6,296 nucleotides of DNA. It comes from an uncultured Porphyromonas sp. GTDB lineage: Bacteria > Bacteroidota > Bacteroidia > Bacteroidales > Porphyromonadaceae. The notes below the pieces were generated by a model. The model was given only the letters and a program-made list of their open reading frames with translations, did no database searches and was not told the origin of the DNA. The translations under genes were made by a program, and so were the position numbers. Shown in pieces: positions 1-6,296 of this stretch; position 1 is the first letter of the stretch, and every line of letters starts with the position of its first letter. The stretch spans positions 1-6,296 of the forward strand of contig URKO01000075.1 in NCBI GenBank assembly GCA_900548415.1, read 5' to 3'.

Positions 1-345
1 GCACGTGTTGCCTCTGCGGGCAAGAAGAAAGGCGGCAAGAAGGCGACCATCGAGCCAGCGTCTGAGACGGAGGCCTCAGCCTACTGCTACAGTGATCAGG
101 AGCTCAATGCGGCTGTCGAGCGGATGGGAGCTTCGGCTCAGATCACCCGCTTCAAGGGTTTGGGCGAGATCAGTGCCAACGAGTTTAAGGAGCTGATCAC
201 GGAGGAAAACATCAAGCTCCGTCAGGTGTCGCTGCGCAAGGAGGACAATCTCAAGCGGATGCTACACTTCTACATGGGCAAGAACACGCCCGACCGTCAA
301 GACTTTATCATCGACAACCTAGTCATCGACGAGGAGATCGTCTAA
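1..345 (+). CDS. parE: DNA topoisomerase IV subunit B, C-terminal end (5' truncated by window)
   Basis: The reading frame is open from the first base and ends at TAA 343-345, giving the last 114 residues of a protein whose start lies outside the window. ParE is the ATPase/TOPRIM subunit of topoisomerase IV, which with ParC decatenates daughter chromosomes and relaxes supercoils in an ATP-dependent way. The visible part holds the end of the TOPRIM region and the C-terminal tail: ITRFKGLGEIS at fragment residues 48-58 is the conserved type IIA topoisomerase B-subunit motif, and YMGKNTPDRQ followed by FIIDNL (91-107) is the ending I associate with Bacteroidota ParE. GyrB normally continues GLGEMNP..LW, which is absent, so ParE is preferred. 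A Lys/Gly-rich stretch (GKKKGGKK, residues 7-14) precedes YCYSDQEL and looks like an insertion or loop. coaD follows after 28 bases on the same strand. The main alternative is GyrB, which I consider unlikely. Confidence 0.92.
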   Translation, partial: ARVASAGKKKGGKKATIEPASETEASAYCYSDQELNAAVERMGASAQITRFKGLGEISANEFKELITEENIKLRQVSLRKEDNLKRMLHFYMGKNTPDRQDFIIDNLVIDEEIV

Positions 346-373
346 GTCTCCCCAGCTAGCTTAGCAGACAGAT

Positions 374-838
374 ATGAAGCGTATCGGATTCTTTGCGGGT
401 TCCTTTGATCCCTTTACACTAGGGCATGCGGACATTGTGGCGCGTGCTCTCAAGATTTTCGACGAGGTGGTCATAGGTATCGGCACGCACCCGACGAAAA
501 AGCCATTCTTCACCTCCGAGCAGCGCGCTCTACAGATAGAGACCGTCTATGCGCAGGAGCCGCGTGTCCGTGTCGTGAGTTATAGCGGTATGACCATCGA
601 GGCGGCGAAGCAGTGCGGCGCACAGTTTCTCATACGTGGCGTACGCTCCACGAGCGACTTCGAGTACGAGCAGAGTATCTCCCAGATTAATGACCATCTG
701 CAGGGGCCTATGACGGTACTACTCTTTGGGGCGCAAGGGCTGCTCCACATCTCTAGCTCTATGGTACGGGAGCTGCTGAGCTGGAATCTGGATGTATCCG
801 ACTACGTACCCAGTGGCATGCCTTTGACTTTTGACTAA
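374..838 (+). CDS. coaD: Phosphopantetheine adenylyltransferase
   Basis: A complete 154-residue protein, close to the usual length of bacterial CoaD (about 160). It is a cytoplasmic nucleotidyltransferase that moves AMP from ATP to 4'-phosphopantetheine, giving dephospho-CoA and pyrophosphate in the fourth step of CoA synthesis from pantothenate. Visible motifs are GSFDPFTLGH at residues 9-18, containing the T/HxGH ATP-binding signature (TLGH 15-18); RGVRSTSDFEYE at 88-99, the conserved RG(L/V)R..DFEYE segment; and ISSSMVREL at 126-134, the second nucleotide-binding motif of the superfamily. No key residue appears to be missing. The ATG at 374 places the first beta strand (KRIGFFAGSFDP) immediately at the N-terminus, as is normal for the family. 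There is no clear Shine-Dalgarno upstream, only a weak purine run (cagacagat). The gene sits 28 bases after parE and 24 bases before murF, suggesting co-transcription. Confidence 0.97.
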   Translation: MKRIGFFAGSFDPFTLGHADIVARALKIFDEVVIGIGTHPTKKPFFTSEQRALQIETVYAQEPRVRVVSYSGMTIEAAKQCGAQFLIRGVRSTSDFEYEQSISQINDHLQGPMTVLLFGAQGLLHISSSMVRELLSWNLDVSDYVPSGMPLTFD

Positions 839-862
839 TTAGCTATCTCCTACCCTCTTACT

Positions 863-2239
863 ATGCGACAATCAGCTGACATCAATCATATCTACGACTT
901 ACTCCTCCAGAGTGATGGTATCTGCACCGACACGAGACATCTGCGTCCCGACTCACTCTTCGTATCGCTACGAGGCGCGCACTTCGATGGCAATCGCTTT
1001 GCGGTGGATGCACTCAAGCAGGGCTGCAAGTATGCACTCGTTGACGACCTTAGCTATATAGATGAGGTCGAGGAGTCTGACGCCGCCCTCCGGGAGCGAC
1101 TTATCTATTATAGAGATGGAGGCTTTGAGGCACTCCACGAGCTGGCGCTCCTACATAGGGCGAAGTCTGAGGCGACCTTCATAGCGATCACAGGGACCAA
1201 TGGCAAGACGACCACCAAGGAGCTGGTCGCTGCGGTCTTGTCCGCCAAGTATCGGGTGCATGCCACGCAGGGCAACTACAATAACGAGATAGGCGTCCCG
1301 CTAACCCTACTACAAGTTCGTCCCGAGCATCAGTTTGTCATCGTCGAGCTAGGCGCTTCGCACATCGGAGACATAGCTTCGCTCTGCAAGCTGGCTCAGC
1401 CGCAGTACGGTATCATTACGAATGTAGGGCGGGCTCATCTCTCAGGCTTTGGCACGCCCGAGGGGGTCATCAAGGCTAAGAGCGAGCTGTACGCTTATCT
1501 GCGAGAGCATGACGGACAAGCCTTCTGCAATGGCGAGGACAAGACGCTCATCAGCAACCTCAATGGGCTGCCCACGGTCTACTACAATGGCACTGCGTCA
1601 CCACGCATCACGGGCTCCGTACTCCCCACTGATGAGTCTGGACTGCTCAAGATAGAGTGGCGTGACCAGGAGACTGGCGAGAGCTACCAGCTAGCGACAA
1701 AGCTAGTCGGCGACTACAACCTCAACAACATCCTGGCAGCCATCACCGTGGGGCTATACTTCGGTCTAGATCCTAAGACGATCAATGAGGCTGTGACCAA
1801 CTACCAGCCACACAATGAGCGGTCGCAAGTCCTTCCCCCGACGGCGCAGGGCAACCGTGTCATCCTCGACTGCTACAACGCCAACCCCTCTAGTATGGAG
1901 GTGGCACTCAGCAGCTACTTCACGATGGACTCGCAGGGACTCAACCGCATGCTTATCCTCGGCGATATGAACGAGCTAGGCGATGCTGCCGAGAGCGAGC
2001 ATATCACCGTCATCAGACAGATACAGAGCTACCTCCTACGCTATCCTAAGATGGTCACCTACTTCTGCGGGCCCAACTTCTTCGCCCTGCAGGCTCGCTA
2101 CGGGAGCGAGCACTTTATCTTCTTCCCCTCGGCGACAGCTCTCAAGCAATACTTCACCAGACACCAACCGCAGCACAGCTTTATCCTGATCAAAGGCTCT
2201 AACTCGCACCATCTCTCGTCCATTGCGGAGCTATGCTAA
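863..2239 (+). CDS. murF: UDP-N-acetylmuramoyl-tripeptide--D-alanyl-D-alanine ligase
   Basis: A complete 458-residue Mur ligase of normal MurF length. It acts in the cytoplasm, using ATP to join D-Ala-D-Ala to the UDP-MurNAc-tripeptide and so finish the UDP-MurNAc-pentapeptide used by MraY. Domain order fits MurF: an N-terminal substrate-binding domain with SDGICTDTRHLRPDSLFVSL (17-36) and GAHFDGNRFA (38-47); a central ATPase domain with P-loop GTNGKTTTKE (111-120), NYNNEIGVPLTLL (138-150), VELGASHIGDI (161-171), TNVGRAHLSGFG (186-197) and the AKSELY segment (205-210) holding the probable carbamylated lysine; and a C-terminal domain with DCYNANPSSM (336-345), LGDMNELG (366-373) and LIKGSN (442-447). 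The DxYNANP motif and the N-terminal domain separate it from MurC, MurD and MurE. The other mur genes are not in the window, so murF lies outside any dcw cluster visible here. Its last codons overlap the rpoN start by 7 bases. Confidence 0.97.
   Translation: MRQSADINHIYDLLLQSDGICTDTRHLRPDSLFVSLRGAHFDGNRFAVDALKQGCKYALVDDLSYIDEVEESDAALRERLIYYRDGGFEALHELALLHRAKSEATFIAITGTNGKTTTKELVAAVLSAKYRVHATQGNYNNEIGVPLTLLQVRPEHQFVIVELGASHIGDIASLCKLAQPQYGIITNVGRAHLSGFGTPEGVIKAKSELYAYLREHDGQAFCNGEDKTLISNLNGLPTVYYNGTASPRITGSVLPTDESGLLKIEWRDQETGESYQLATKLVGDYNLNNILAAITVGLYFGLDPKTINEAVTNYQPHNERSQVLPPTAQGNRVILDCYNANPSSMEVALSSYFTMDSQGLNRMLILGDMNELGDAAESEHITVIRQIQSYLLRYPKMVTYFCGPNFFALQARYGSEHFIFFPSATALKQYFTRHQPQHSFILIKGSNSHHLSSIAELC
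2233..2239 (+). other. murF stop / rpoN start overlap (ATGCTAA), probable translational coupling
   Basis: The rpoN start codon ATG 2233-2235 lies inside the last codons of murF, whose TAA is at 2237-2239, so the two frames share 7 bases. No Shine-Dalgarno-like sequence is apparent just upstream. Overlaps of this kind commonly let ribosomes finishing the first gene re-initiate on the second. Here that would tie sigma-54 synthesis to MurF translation. The geometry is directly visible; the coupling is inferred. Confidence 0.7.
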
Positions 2240-3711
2240 AGAATCGCCAGCAACAGCAACTAGAGCAGCGACAGACCCTCACCGCCCGGCAGATACAGCA
2301 GATACAACTGCTGGAGCTACCTGTCACCGAGCTGGAGCAACGCATCAGTGCTGAGATCGAGCGCAACCCGGCTCTCGAAGAGGGCTATACGGCTCGTGAC
2401 GATTCCAATGAAAGCAACGCAACCAACGAGCAAGTAGACTCTTCCCTAAGCCAGTCCGACCAAGATCGGCTCGAAGCGCGCAACGAGTTTGGCAATGACG
2501 ACGAGATCCCAGCTTATCGGCTGAGGATGATCGCCGAGAGAGAGCAGCAGCGCGAGGAGATACCCTTTGCCGCTCACGGACTCTCCCTCACGGACTACCT
2601 CGACAACCAGCTCTCCACCCTAGAGCTCACCGAGCGGCAGCAGTTACTCGTACCTTATATAGTAGGTAACCTCCGTGAGGACGGTTACCTAGACCGCTCG
2701 CTACCACTCATCGCTCAGGATCTGCTCCTCAAAGAGGGCGTCGATGCCTCCGAGCAGGAGCTCACCGAGCTGCTTCAGATCATTCAGAGCTTAGACCCTC
2801 CAGGCGTTGGTGCCAGGACGCTACAAGAGTGCTTACTCTTGCAACTGCACCGCATGGAGCAGAGCGAGACCGTCGTCAATGCGGAGAAGATCGTCTCTCG
2901 CTACTTCGATGACTTTGCTTACAAGCGATTCGAGCGACTCACCAAGCGAGGCTTTGATCAGAAGCAACTCGAAGAGGTCTCGACACTCATTCACCAGCTC
3001 TCGCCCAAGCCGGGCAACGGCTTTGACTCCTCTGCAGAGACCCTTCTCTCGAAGGTGACGCCAGACTTCATCATCACCGAGCATGAGGGCGAGCTCACCC
3101 TGACCCTCACCGACCAGCGCGAGATACCCGCCCTGACCGTATCGCCAAGCTACAAGCAGATGATCGCCGACTACCGTGATGCCTCAACCAGCGAGCGCGC
3201 TAAGCTCAAGGAGACCATACAGTACACTCGTGATCGTGTCAAGGACGCCGAGTGGTTTATCTCCGCTCTGCAGCAGCGCTACGACACCCTCCGCACGACC
3301 ATGACCATCATCATGACGCTACAGCGAGACTTCTTCCTCTCAGGTGACATCGTAGACCTGCGCCCCATGATCCTCAAAGACGTTGCCGAGCTAGCCCGAC
3401 TAGACATCAGCACCATATCACGTGTCAGCAATAGCAAGTACGTGCAGTGCCAGTGGGGCATCTACCCCGTCAAGTTCTTCTTTAGCGAAAGCATGCAGGC
3501 CAAGGATGGTAGTGACGGCTCCACCAAAGTGATCAAAGATTGCCTCAAGCAGATCATCGACGGGGAAGATCCACGCCAGCCACTCACAGACGACCAACTC
3601 ACGGAGGCGCTCTCACAGCAAGGCTACGACATAGCGCGCCGCACCACGGCTAAGTATCGACAGCAGCTCGGACTCCCCACGGCTCGCCTGCGTCGCAAGC
3701 TGACTAAGTAA
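2233..3711 (+). CDS. rpoN: RNA polymerase sigma-54 factor
   Basis: A complete 492-residue sigma-54, near the usual 450-500. It binds core RNA polymerase and recognises -24/-12 promoters that open only with an AAA+ enhancer-binding activator. Region I is the Gln/Leu-rich activator-responsive segment: LTARQIQQIQLLELPVTELE (16-35) and IERNPALEEG (42-51). It is followed by an acidic, poorly conserved region II (about 52-110). The core-binding domain includes YIVGNLREDGYLD (142-154) and QSLDPPGVGARTLQECLL (185-202). The -12-contacting helix-turn-helix is LKDVAELARLDISTISRVSN (381-400, continuing SKYVQC), followed by GIYPVKFFFSE (409-419). The RpoN box that reads the -24 element is ARRTTAKYRQ at 468-477 (bases 3634-3663), very close to the canonical ARRTVAKYRE. 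All regions are intact. No sigma-54 activator gene is present in the window, so the regulon cannot be read here. The start at 2233 gives a full region I and is well supported. Confidence 0.98.
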   Translation: MLKNRQQQQLEQRQTLTARQIQQIQLLELPVTELEQRISAEIERNPALEEGYTARDDSNESNATNEQVDSSLSQSDQDRLEARNEFGNDDEIPAYRLRMIAEREQQREEIPFAAHGLSLTDYLDNQLSTLELTERQQLLVPYIVGNLREDGYLDRSLPLIAQDLLLKEGVDASEQELTELLQIIQSLDPPGVGARTLQECLLLQLHRMEQSETVVNAEKIVSRYFDDFAYKRFERLTKRGFDQKQLEEVSTLIHQLSPKPGNGFDSSAETLLSKVTPDFIITEHEGELTLTLTDQREIPALTVSPSYKQMIADYRDASTSERAKLKETIQYTRDRVKDAEWFISALQQRYDTLRTTMTIIMTLQRDFFLSGDIVDLRPMILKDVAELARLDISTISRVSNSKYVQCQWGIYPVKFFFSESMQAKDGSDGSTKVIKDCLKQIIDGEDPRQPLTDDQLTEALSQQGYDIARRTTAKYRQQLGLPTARLRRKLTK

Positions 3712-3718
3712 CCCGCTC

Positions 3719-3790
3719 ATGCCAGTCAAGCGTAGCTACCTCATCCTGCTCTGGAGCTTCCTGTGCCTACTCCCCACCCTGCTCCCCGCA
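3719..3790 (+). other. Predicted Sec signal peptide of the DUF5686 protein
   Basis: The first 24 codons encode a basic start (MPVKR), a hydrophobic core (YLILLWSFLCLLPTLL) and a small-residue cleavage site (LLPA, then Q25). No lipobox cysteine stands at the cleavage position (Cys16 is inside the hydrophobic core), so signal peptidase I cleavage is more likely than lipidation. This supports both the ATG at 3719 as the start and an envelope location. Confidence 0.8.
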
Positions 3791-6296
3791 CAGATCGTTA
3801 GTAGCACCACCATCTCGGGTATCCTATACGACCGGCAGACTGGAGAGGCAGTTCCCTACGCCTCTATCTCTACTCAGACACGCCAGAGCATCACTGGCAC
3901 AGCCAGCGATGACAAGGGAGCCTTCACCATCAAGCTACGATACGAAGAGATCGCGCAAGACACCATCGTGCTACAGATCAGCTGTATAGGCTATGAGGGA
4001 CGGACATTGCGTTTGGACAAATACCAAGACTACGAATTAGGACGCATCCCGCTCTCACGAAAAGCGACAGACATAGAGACGGTCGTCGTCAAGCCCAAGA
4101 AAGAGCGCTACCGACGCAAGGGCAATCCCGCCGTAACCATCATGCGCCAGGTGATGCAGCACAAGGAGCGCAACCACCTATCCGCCCTACCCGACTACTC
4201 CTACCAACTCTACCAGAAGACCCTCCTCGCTCAGGGCGACATCACACGAGGCAAAGGTTACTGGGGCATCCCCAAGTGGCGCATGAAGAGCTTCGTTGAT
4301 AGCTCTGCCCTCGCTAGGACACCCATCCTCCCCTTCTCCCTGCGTGAGCGACATCTCGTCTACGCACAGCAAGGTGGACACCCGGAGAACCCGCTACTCC
4401 TCGGCACACGACACAGTGGGGTCGAGCAGATCGTTGACGAGGGACTGCTATCGAGCAATATAGATGCCCTCCTAGCTCCCGTAGACATCTACGACAACGA
4501 TCTGCCACTACTCTCTAGAGAGATCATCGGCCCCCTGCACTCGCAGCTCGGCATAACCTTCTACAAGTACTATCTACGAGACACCATCCCAGACGCTTCG
4601 GGCAATCCCTGCTATCAGATACAGTTCGTACCGATAGAGATGCGTGACGCAGGCTTTTCGGGTACGCTACTGATAGACACCGTGGACTACAGCATCCACC
4701 GAGTAGAGATGCGCCTCCCCACAACCGCCAATGTCAACTGGATAGACCGCCTAGAGATCACTATCGACTATGCCCCTCAGAGCATCACACGACCAGACGG
4801 ACGGCCCGACACCCTATGGCTTCCCCAGCGACAGCGCCTCGATGCACTCTTTCGCATCTCCAAGCGACTAGACATCTCCGCCTTAGCTCGCGTCACCTCC
4901 CTCTACAGCCACTACGAGACAGGTGCTACAGCACTACGACCAGAGGTGCTCGATCCTCGTCTCCTCCTCCCCGCCGACACGCTCCAGCAGCTCATGACAC
5001 GCGTCATAGACGACTACGGTCTGGTCGTTCGTCCCGAGCCGATCGACTCCACCGAGCAGCGCGCCACACAGCTCGTCGACTATATCCTCCACGACCCTGG
5101 GTACAAGTTCTTTTCGCTATGCGCCAGGATGGCTTCCGTAGGCTTTATCCCGATACCCGCTGAGCCACTACACCGCGAGCGAGTCTACGTAGATCTAGGT
5201 CCCCTAGAGACCCTCATCAGTGCCAACCTGATCGAGGGCGTACGGCTGCGACTCGGTGGTATGACCACGGCCAGACTGCACAACCAGCTCTTTGCCGAGG
5301 GATATGTTACCTACGGCTTTAAGGACAAAAAGTGGAAATACTACGCTCGTCTCACCTATGCTACTAAGCCAAAAGAGCTGCACCCCCATACCTACCCTCG
5401 AAACAACTTTGCGCTCTCCATACGCAACGACCTCTTCTTCCCTGGGGAGGAGAGCTACGGACTTTACAAAGATGGCATCGCCTCTATCTTTGGCACCTAC
5501 ACCATCACACGGCGCTACTACGGACTAGATATAGAGGCTTCGCACGAGATCGACTGGTCGCCTAGCCTATACTCCAATATATGGGTCGACTACCAGCGCC
5601 AGCGACCCACAGGCACGCTCCACTACTACACGCTCGATGCTGAGGGCAAGCAGTACGAAGTCGAGGAGCTACGACAGACCGAGATCGGGGCCTCGCTCAG
5701 CTGGACACCTGGACGCACCCCCTACTCAGGACGCAAGCCTGGTAGCATAGTCTCGGCAGACATCTACAAGCCCACCTTTACACTCTCTGGGTCAATCTAC
5801 CCACGAGGTCTATGGGGCAACGACCAGACTCACGGCGCGCTCCATCTCGCCTACCACCAGAGACTCTATCTCAGCATATTTGGCGCACTCGACATAACCC
5901 TCCAGAGCGGCATCGCACTAGGCAATACGCCACAGTCTCAGCTCTTCACACCCTACGGCAATCGTGCCTGGCTACTCGTCCCCGATGCCTTCCAGACCAT
6001 ACAGCCACTAGAGTTCATCGCCGACAAATACCTCGACTTCAAGCTCCTCTATCGTATGGAGGGTATGCTCTTCAACCGCATCCCGCTCGTCAAGCGTCTC
6101 GGACTGCGAGAGCTCGTCGGCATACACGGTTACTGGGGCGACACATCACCACGACACATCACCCCGCGCCCTGGGCAAATCCTCCTACCCACCTACGCTG
6201 AGCCTATGCGCAACGACCTACACCTAGAGCTATCGGCCGGACTGAGCAACATCTTTAAGGTGCTCTCCGTCCAATACTTCTACCGCATCACAGGCC
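3719..6296 (+). CDS. DUF5686 / carboxypeptidase-regulatory-like domain protein, predicted outer-membrane protein (3' truncated by window)
   Basis: From ATG 3719 the frame stays open to the window edge, giving 859 residues without a stop. A signal peptide (1-24, ending LLPA before Gln25) predicts export. Residues about 33-113 (ISGILYDRQTGEAVPYASI, then TASDDKGAFTIKL, then ISCIGYEG) form a carboxypeptidase-regulatory-like beta-sandwich, as found on many Bacteroidota surface proteins. From about residue 135 (NPAVTIMRQVMQHKERN, then YSYQLYQKT) the sequence matches what I know of DUF5686: a periplasmic part with CYQIQFVPIEMRDAGFSGTL (298-317), then a Tyr/aromatic-rich beta-barrel-like half beginning near EGVRLRLGG (506-514) and EGYVTYGFKDKKWKYYARL (527-545). 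Family function is unknown. NIFKVLSVQYFYRITG at the cut resembles the penultimate strands of such barrels, so probably only a few tens of residues are missing (inference). It starts 7 bases after rpoN and has no evident Shine-Dalgarno. It is not a peptidase: the regulatory-like domain has no catalytic role. Confidence 0.88.
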   Translation, partial: MPVKRSYLILLWSFLCLLPTLLPAQIVSSTTISGILYDRQTGEAVPYASISTQTRQSITGTASDDKGAFTIKLRYEEIAQDTIVLQISCIGYEGRTLRLDKYQDYELGRIPLSRKATDIETVVVKPKKERYRRKGNPAVTIMRQVMQHKERNHLSALPDYSYQLYQKTLLAQGDITRGKGYWGIPKWRMKSFVDSSALARTPILPFSLRERHLVYAQQGGHPENPLLLGTRHSGVEQIVDEGLLSSNIDALLAPVDIYDNDLPLLSREIIGPLHSQLGITFYKYYLRDTIPDASGNPCYQIQFVPIEMRDAGFSGTLLIDTVDYSIHRVEMRLPTTANVNWIDRLEITIDYAPQSITRPDGRPDTLWLPQRQRLDALFRISKRLDISALARVTSLYSHYETGATALRPEVLDPRLLLPADTLQQLMTRVIDDYGLVVRPEPIDSTEQRATQLVDYILHDPGYKFFSLCARMASVGFIPIPAEPLHRERVYVDLGPLETLISANLIEGVRLRLGGMTTARLHNQLFAEGYVTYGFKDKKWKYYARLTYATKPKELHPHTYPRNNFALSIRNDLFFPGEESYGLYKDGIASIFGTYTITRRYYGLDIEASHEIDWSPSLYSNIWVDYQRQRPTGTLHYYTLDAEGKQYEVEELRQTEIGASLSWTPGRTPYSGRKPGSIVSADIYKPTFTLSGSIYPRGLWGNDQTHGALHLAYHQRLYLSIFGALDITLQSGIALGNTPQSQLFTPYGNRAWLLVPDAFQTIQPLEFIADKYLDFKLLYRMEGMLFNRIPLVKRLGLRELVGIHGYWGDTSPRHITPRPGQILLPTYAEPMRNDLHLELSAGLSNIFKVLSVQYFYRITG

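Noticed and set aside
342..364. Inverted repeat CTAAG / CTTAG across the parE-coaD gap
   Set aside because: The stem is only 5 base pairs with a 13-base loop and no T-run, too weak for a terminator; probably chance.
814..828. TGGCATG followed by TTTGAC before murF, resembling a sigma-54 -24/-12 promoter
   Set aside because: The -12 GC dinucleotide is missing (TGAC instead of TTGC) and the site lies within the end of coaD; the match is not good enough.
822..836. Repeated TTGACT near the end of coaD, resembling a -35 element or half of a Bacteroidota TTTG promoter
   Set aside because: It encodes the LTFD end of CoaD, and I found no TAnnTTTG-type -7 element at a suitable distance.
835..842. 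Palindrome CTAATTAG at the coaD stop codon
   Set aside because: An 8-base palindrome partly fixed by the stop codon, with no second copy or neighbouring operator-like site seen.
2239..2320. CAG/CAA-rich stretch at the start of rpoN as a possible trinucleotide repeat
   Set aside because: It encodes the glutamine-rich region I that is normal for sigma-54; the triplets are interrupted and not a tandem repeat.
2833..3084. Antisense open frame of 83 codons inside rpoN
   Set aside because: It lies wholly opposite a clearly real sigma-54 gene, has no recognisable motif, and is explained by the codon composition of the sense gene.
4187..4724. Three short antisense open frames (4187-4381, 4314-4508, 4524-4724)
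   Set aside because: They overlap the continuous + strand DUF5686 reading frame, overlap one another in part, and show no conserved protein features.
4816..5163. Arg/Ser/His-rich + strand open frame of 115 codons, and a similar one at 5812-6201
   Set aside because: Low-complexity Arg/His/Pro/Thr composition is typical of out-of-frame reading of GC-rich DNA; the DUF5686 frame is open throughout both stretches.
3719..6296. Frameshift or pseudogene in the long final gene
   Set aside because: I followed the frame codon by codon from 3719 to 6296 and found no stop or break; it is cut only by the window edge.

Overview
This window looks like a conserved chromosomal segment from a member of the Bacteroidota, most likely a Porphyromonas-like organism. 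Four things point there. The ParE C-terminus and the sigma-54 helix-turn-helix carry Bacteroidota-style signatures (MGKNTPDRQ...IIDNL; DISTISRVSNSKYVQ). The last gene has the carboxypeptidase-regulatory-like plus DUF5686 architecture typical of that phylum. Good Shine-Dalgarno sequences are absent before the internal starts. Spot counts put GC in the mid-50s percent, which fits the moderately GC-rich Porphyromonas species better than Bacteroides. The genus call is inference.

Layout, all on the + strand with almost no non-coding DNA: the 3' end of parE (topoisomerase IV subunit B, 1-345, cut by the left edge); coaD (phosphopantetheine adenylyltransferase, 374-838); murF (UDP-MurNAc-tripeptide:D-Ala-D-Ala ligase, 863-2239); rpoN (sigma-54, 2233-3711); and a long open frame for a predicted outer-membrane DUF5686 protein (3719-6296, running off the right edge). 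The gaps are 28, 24, -7 and 7 bases. No terminator-like hairpin or convincing promoter lies between genes, so the five probably form one transcription unit or a few overlapping ones. No stretch of 300 bases lacks a gene. I see no RNA gene, mobile element, CRISPR array or long repeat.

How the genes fit together: ParE separates replicated chromosomes, CoaD makes the penultimate intermediate of coenzyme A, MurF completes the cytoplasmic peptidoglycan precursor, RpoN directs RNA polymerase to activator-dependent promoters, and the last protein is probably exported to the outer membrane. They share no single pathway. The tightest links are murF/rpoN, which overlap by 7 bases, and rpoN/DUF5686, which are separated by 7 bases. 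Together these form an envelope-plus-sigma-factor block.

I do not see convincing evidence of a new defence, mobile or biosynthetic system. The most open question is the role of the DUF5686 protein and whether its position directly behind rpoN is conserved.
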